This document shows, one piece after another, positions 60,984-64,000 of a DNA stretch of 64,000 bases. The position numbers and the translations under genes are program-made. The notes under the pieces were generated by a model. It was given only the letters and a program-made list of their open reading frames with translations. It searched no databases and was not told the origin of the DNA. This stretch comes from Rohdeia mirabilis (lineage in GTDB: Bacteria; Planctomycetota; UBA1135; GCA-002686595): the NCBI GenBank assembly GCA_007750655.1, contig CP036290.1:930001-994000 (forward strand), written 5' to 3'. Position 1 is the first letter of the stretch, and each line of letters starts with the position of its first letter.

Positions 60984-62435
60984 TCAGAAGTCGATGCGGC
61001 GCACGCGCCAGATCGCGAGCAGCACCAGGACGGCGCTCGACAGGAGCGACGAGAGGAACGAGAAGATCGGACTGAAGCCCCAGTCGGACTGGCCCCAGAC
61101 GAAGCGGCGCTGCAGGAAGGTCGCGGGGTCTTCGAGCCCGAAGTCGATCTCGTCCGGCGGCACGATGTCGGTGGGCTCGGTCCACGAGGGCGGCCAGGCC
61201 GCCGTCTCGTCGCCAGCGGTTTCGCCGTCCGCTTCGCCGTCCGAACCAGCGGCCTCCGCTTCCTCGGCCTCTTCGCGCCCCCGGCGCATGTCGCGCATCG
61301 ACGTGGGGACCCAGGCTTCGAGAGATCCGTCCTCGCCGATGCGCAGGAACAGCGGACGCCGCCCACCGGTCTCGATGTCCGTCCCGCGGGCGTCGGGGTA
61401 GAGCGCCTCGCTCCCGTCGGGACTGACCACGACGTAGGCGCCGTCCGCCTGCTCGTAGACCTGCAGCATCTGGTTGCGCATGTTCACGCCCCCGACGAGC
61501 GTACGGATCTCGCCGTGCAGCGTCTTGCGCACGAGCTCGGTCAACTGGGCCGCGTCGCCGGTCTTCGGTAGCGCGTAGTGCAGGCCTTCGACGACGCCGC
61601 GGACGACCGAGACCACGGGGCCGTACTCGTCGGATGCCGCGGTGTCCGTCGCGAGCGTCGGATCGTCGAAGCGCGCGCCGTCGATCGACGAGTCCACGCG
61701 CTCGTTGTGTTCGACGAACTCCCAGATGAGCCAGCCACCGTGCACGCCGACACAGCCCCACCACGACAGGACGGTGAGCAACAGGGTCGCGATGCTCGAA
61801 CGCGTCATCGCGCCCCAGAAGGTCGAGAATGCCGAGAGGATTGCGAACAGGTAGATCAGCATCGGCCCCGACCACAGGAACTCGGGGTTCGTGTAGCCGG
61901 ACGACACGGCGAAGCCGAGGTACATGCCGAGGACCAGCACCACGGTCAGGAGGCTGACGAAGATCAGCGACGCGAGGTAGCGCGAGACGACGAGCGCGCC
62001 GCGGCTGACCGGCTTCGAGAAGAGCGTGTCGGCGGAACCGCGCTCGAGCATGCGCGGCAGGAAGAAGGACGTGGCGACGACGGCGAAGAGTGCGCCGAAA
62101 CTGCCGCTGATCACGGTGGTGAACAGGTTCTGGATCGCACGCACGATCGTCTCGTTCGTGTTGTCGCCGCCGATCACCCCGAAGGCGAAGCCGAACGTGC
62201 CCAGGAACTGCTCGTAGTCGTACTTGAACATCCCGAACAGCACTTCGACGCCGTCCTGGCGGAAGCCGATGACGAACGTCAGCGCCACCATCAACAGGAC
62301 CAGACCGAGCAGCACCTTGAAGACGGCGTTGTCGATGACCTGCAGGTACGCGTCGCGCACGAGCGCCCGGTAGATCGCGCCGCGCGAGACGTTCGGATCG
62401 TCGAAGTCGGTGTTCGTGTGGTCGAGCGCGTTCAC
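60984..62435 (-). CDS. ABC-2 type transporter permease with large extracytoplasmic insert
   Basis: A 483-residue membrane protein. Early helices are at about residues 40-60, 100-125, 155-190 and 195-230. A soluble stretch of about 190 residues follows (about 235-430) with acidic and Gly-rich low-complexity parts (GREEAEEAEAAGSDGEADGETAGDE), and a final membrane helix near residue 460. It fits the ABC-2 permease/gliding-type family in which one permease pairs with one ATPase. The GTG start overlaps the ATPase stop (GTGA, 62432-62435) and has AAGGAGGT upstream. Whether the insert is outside is inferred from the helices on either side. It would export lipids or polysaccharide-related substrates, or act in ABC-dependent surface processes. 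Confidence 0.75.
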   Translation of the reverse strand: MNALDHTNTDFDDPNVSRGAIYRALVRDAYLQVIDNAVFKVLLGLVLLMVALTFVIGFRQDGVEVLFGMFKYDYEQFLGTFGFAFGVIGGDNTNETIVRAIQNLFTTVISGSFGALFAVVATSFFLPRMLERGSADTLFSKPVSRGALVVSRYLASLIFVSLLTVVLVLGMYLGFAVSSGYTNPEFLWSGPMLIYLFAILSAFSTFWGAMTRSSIATLLLTVLSWWGCVGVHGGWLIWEFVEHNERVDSSIDGARFDDPTLATDTAASDEYGPVVSVVRGVVEGLHYALPKTGDAAQLTELVRKTLHGEIRTLVGGVNMRNQMLQVYEQADGAYVVVSPDGSEALYPDARGTDIETGGRRPLFLRIGEDGSLEAWVPTSMRDMRRGREEAEEAEAAGSDGEADGETAGDETAAWPPSWTEPTDIVPPDEIDFGLEDPATFLQRRFVWGQSDWGFSPIFSFLSSLLSSAVLVLLAIWRVRRIDF

Positions 62436-63421
62436 GCGGCACCTCCTTGCGTCGCTGCGCCGGACGTGCGCCGGTTCTCGGCCACGACCAGGTCGATGAA
62501 CGAGGACTCGAGCGACTGGCGTTCGGGGCTCACCGCGCGGATCGAGATCCCCGCACCGCGCAGTGCGTCGATGACGCGATCGGTCTCCTCGGTCCGCATG
62601 CGACAGCGCAGGCCGTCGGGGGTCGTCTCGACGCCCGCGACCAGCGGTGTCACGAGCGCCTCGGCGCGGTCGAGGCCGGACTCGAGCTCGAAACGCACGA
62701 GTCCCGTGTCGGGCGTCAGGTCGTCGACCGTGCCCTGCTTCAGGATCTGGCCGCGGTCGATGATCACGATGCGATCGCACATCTGCTCGATCTCCATCAG
62801 AAGGTGCGAGTTGATGAAGATGGTCACGCCGCGTTCACGCAGGCGCGCGATGATCTCGCGGATCTTCGCGCGACCGACGGGGTCGACGCCGTCGGTCGGT
62901 TCGTCGAGGAAGATCAGCCGCGGCTCGTGGATCAGCGCCTGGGCGAGTCCGATGCGCTGCTGCATGCCCTTGCTGTACTCGCGCACCTTGCGGTCGGCGC
63001 CCTCGGTCATGTCGACCGCGTCGAGTAGCGCCGGGATGCGTTCCTTCAACCACGACGGCGAGCGCCCGCACAGGCCGCCGAAGAGCTGCATCACCTGACG
63101 GCCGGTGAGGTACTGGGGCAAGCGGTGTGCTTCGGGCAGGTAGCCCACGCGCGTGCGCGACGAGGCGCGACCGGCGCGTTCACCGAACAGGAACGCATCG
63201 CCCGTCCAGCCGCCGGCGAGACCGAGGAGGATCTTGATCATCGTCGTCTTGCCCGCGCCGTTCGGCCCGAGCAGTCCGAAGACCGATCCCGGTTCGACGG
63301 CCAGGCTGACACCGCGTAGCGCTTCGAAGCCCTTTCCGAAGAGTCCCTTGCGGTAGCGCATCCGCAGGTTCTTGACCTCGAGCACGAGGTCGGGCGTGGG
63401 GGCTGTGGTCGTGGTCGTCAT
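62432..63421 (-). CDS. ABC transporter ATP-binding protein
   Basis: A 329-residue ATPase. Walker A is GLLGPNGAGKTTMIKILLG, the Q-loop region GYLPEAHRLPQYLTGRQVM, the signature YSKGMQQRIGLAQAL (SKGMQQR instead of LSGGQQQR, usual in ABC-2 exporter ATPases), Walker B RLIFLDEPTDGVDP and the H-loop INSHLLMEIEQM. The C-terminal 100 residues form an extra domain (RFELESGLDRAEALVTPLVAGVETTPDGLRC). It pairs with the permease downstream. The start ATG overlaps the stop of the ROK gene (ATGA, 63418-63421), with GGAG seven bases upstream. DRA/CcmA-type exporters are the closest group. Confidence 0.9.
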   Translation of the reverse strand: MTTTTTAPTPDLVLEVKNLRMRYRKGLFGKGFEALRGVSLAVEPGSVFGLLGPNGAGKTTMIKILLGLAGGWTGDAFLFGERAGRASSRTRVGYLPEAHRLPQYLTGRQVMQLFGGLCGRSPSWLKERIPALLDAVDMTEGADRKVREYSKGMQQRIGLAQALIHEPRLIFLDEPTDGVDPVGRAKIREIIARLRERGVTIFINSHLLMEIEQMCDRIVIIDRGQILKQGTVDDLTPDTGLVRFELESGLDRAEALVTPLVAGVETTPDGLRCRMRTEETDRVIDALRGAGISIRAVSPERQSLESSFIDLVVAENRRTSGAATQGGAA

Positions 63422-64000
63422 GGAGTCTCCAACATGGCTGCTCGTGCGGCGCCGATCCAACCCGCTGCCGGACCGAGCACGGCGGGCAGCAGTTCGATCT
63501 CGGCCGTGCGCCCACCGTAACTGGCTGCTTCGATGCCGCGGCGCACTCCGGGCAGCAGCACATCGAGCGCGGCGGCGAATCCGCCGCCGAACAGGTAGGT
63601 ACGCAGGTCGAAGAGATTGATTGCGGCGCCGACGCCGCGGCCGAGGTCCTCACCGATCGCTTCGAGCAGGTCGCGTTCGGGACCGGACGCTGCGCGCGCG
63701 CGTTCGGCCAACAGTTCGAGATCGCCCGGTGAAGCGCTGGGCAGACCCGCAGCGAGTGCGAGCCTTTCGGCGGCGGAAGCCGATGCGAAGGTCTCGAGGC
63801 AGCCGACGCGTCCGCAGCCACAGACCGGCCCGGTGTCGTGGATCTTCGTGTGCCCGATCTCGCCCGCCATCCCGCGTCCGCGCCACAGCCGGTTGCCGAG
63901 CACGACGCCGCCGCCGATGCCGGTCCCGAGCGTGAGCAGGAACAGGTCGTCGCGCTCCGCCCCCGCGCCGAGCCAGGACTCGCCCAGCGCCGCGCTGTTG
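63418..64000 (-). CDS. ROK family sugar kinase, incomplete at the window end
   Basis: The N-terminus lies beyond base 64000; 193 residues plus the stop are visible. They show the ROK kinase phosphate loop TLGTGIGGGVVLGN, the sugar-binding GMAGEIGHTKIH, the zinc-binding CGCGRVGCLETFAS (H-x9-C-x-C-x4-C pattern starting at the His of GHTKIH) and the ATP-binding LFGGGFAA. The family includes glucokinases and N-acetylglucosamine or fructose kinases, so the sugar is undetermined. It overlaps the ABC ATPase by four bases and is the first of the three genes in view, so translational coupling with the exporter is expected. No DNA-binding domain (NagC/XylR-type) can be judged because the N-terminus is missing. 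Confidence 0.8.
   Translation of the reverse strand, partial: NSAALGESWLGAGAERDDLFLLTLGTGIGGGVVLGNRLWRGRGMAGEIGHTKIHDTGPVCGCGRVGCLETFASASAAERLALAAGLPSASPGDLELLAERARAASGPERDLLEAIGEDLGRGVGAAINLFDLRTYLFGGGFAAALDVLLPGVRRGIEAASYGGRTAEIELLPAVLGPAAGWIGAARAAMLETP

Overview
This is a 64 kb, very GC-rich window (about 70 % by eye) from a bacterial chromosome. It is densely coded, carries no rRNA, tRNA, CRISPR array or prophage that I can see, and is cut at both ends inside genes. The gene content suggests Planctomycetota, probably one of the deep, high-GC marine clades. The reasons are secreted proteins with an N-terminal FGxxCAGxxG motif and tandem lamin-tail domains, HEAT-repeat/von Willebrand A (VWA) proteins, a c-type cytochrome lipoprotein, many hypothetical proteins with a single membrane anchor, and start sites without a Shine-Dalgarno sequence. 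This assignment is an inference from content; no phylogenetic marker was tested. The chemistry is aerobic heterotroph-like: glycolate dehydrogenase, acyl-CoA enzymes, pyruvate kinase, and ADP-heptose synthesis implying a Gram-negative type envelope.

Layout. 1-2.8 kb: the end of a thioredoxin-fold gene, then a minus-strand operon (FKBP lipoprotein, Smr protein, homocysteine S-methyltransferase, two small paralogous membrane proteins). 3-5.7 kb: a membrane-embedded spermidine-synthase-like enzyme. 5.7-14.6 kb, minus strand: a DUF4139-type secreted protein, a HEAT/VWA protein, two paralogous secreted HEAT-like proteins, phosphate acetyltransferase, and an AtuA enzyme split into two overlapping-operon genes. 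15.1-20.8 kb: two large secreted proteins with five and three lamin-tail repeats, each followed by a strong hairpin. 20.9-24.4 kb: pyroglutamyl peptidase, a frameshifted MFS permease and a GNAT-nitrilase fusion. 24.5-28 kb, minus: a DUF309 protein and two paralogous secreted proteins, one extremely methionine-rich, around a 0.7 kb non-coding gap.

28.1-34.8 kb, plus: a GT39/83-type glycosyltransferase, then a compact protein-thiocarboxylate cysteine operon (JAMM peptidase mec, sulfur carrier cysO, rhodanese-ThiF activating enzyme, cysM) followed by pyruvate kinase. The sulfur carrier has five residues after its Gly-Gly, so it should need trimming before activation. 35-39.7 kb: an orphan ParA ATPase, a protein of unknown role, an aminotransferase, uracil phosphoribosyltransferase and a cytochrome c lipoprotein. 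39.7-45 kb: an unknown protein, an N-acetylhexosamine-kinase-like enzyme, a cluster of three copies of a palindromic repeat including a perfect 49-bp inverted repeat, and two divergent B12-binding radical SAM enzymes. 45-51.9 kb: a MuiA/DUF4139 protein, a 5'-nucleotidase, a second HEAT/VWA protein, NAD(P)HX epimerase and ADP-heptose epimerase. 52-56.8 kb: enoyl-CoA hydratase, a medium-chain dehydrogenase, 3-hydroxyacyl-CoA dehydrogenase and two anchored proteins of unknown role. 56.8-60.9 kb, minus: glycolate dehydrogenase glcDEF. 61-64 kb, minus: an ABC-2 exporter and a ROK kinase running off the end.

Two organisational habits stand out. Genes inside operons very often overlap by four bases (GTGA or ATGA), while several genes at transcription-unit starts have a TAnnnT hexamer only 6-11 bases before the start codon and no ribosome binding site, which suggests leaderless or nearly leaderless mRNAs. 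No single locus is demonstrably a new system; the best leads are the thiocarboxylate operon with its extended carrier, the inverted-repeat cluster at 41.5-41.7 kb, and the paralogous secreted HEAT-type proteins.
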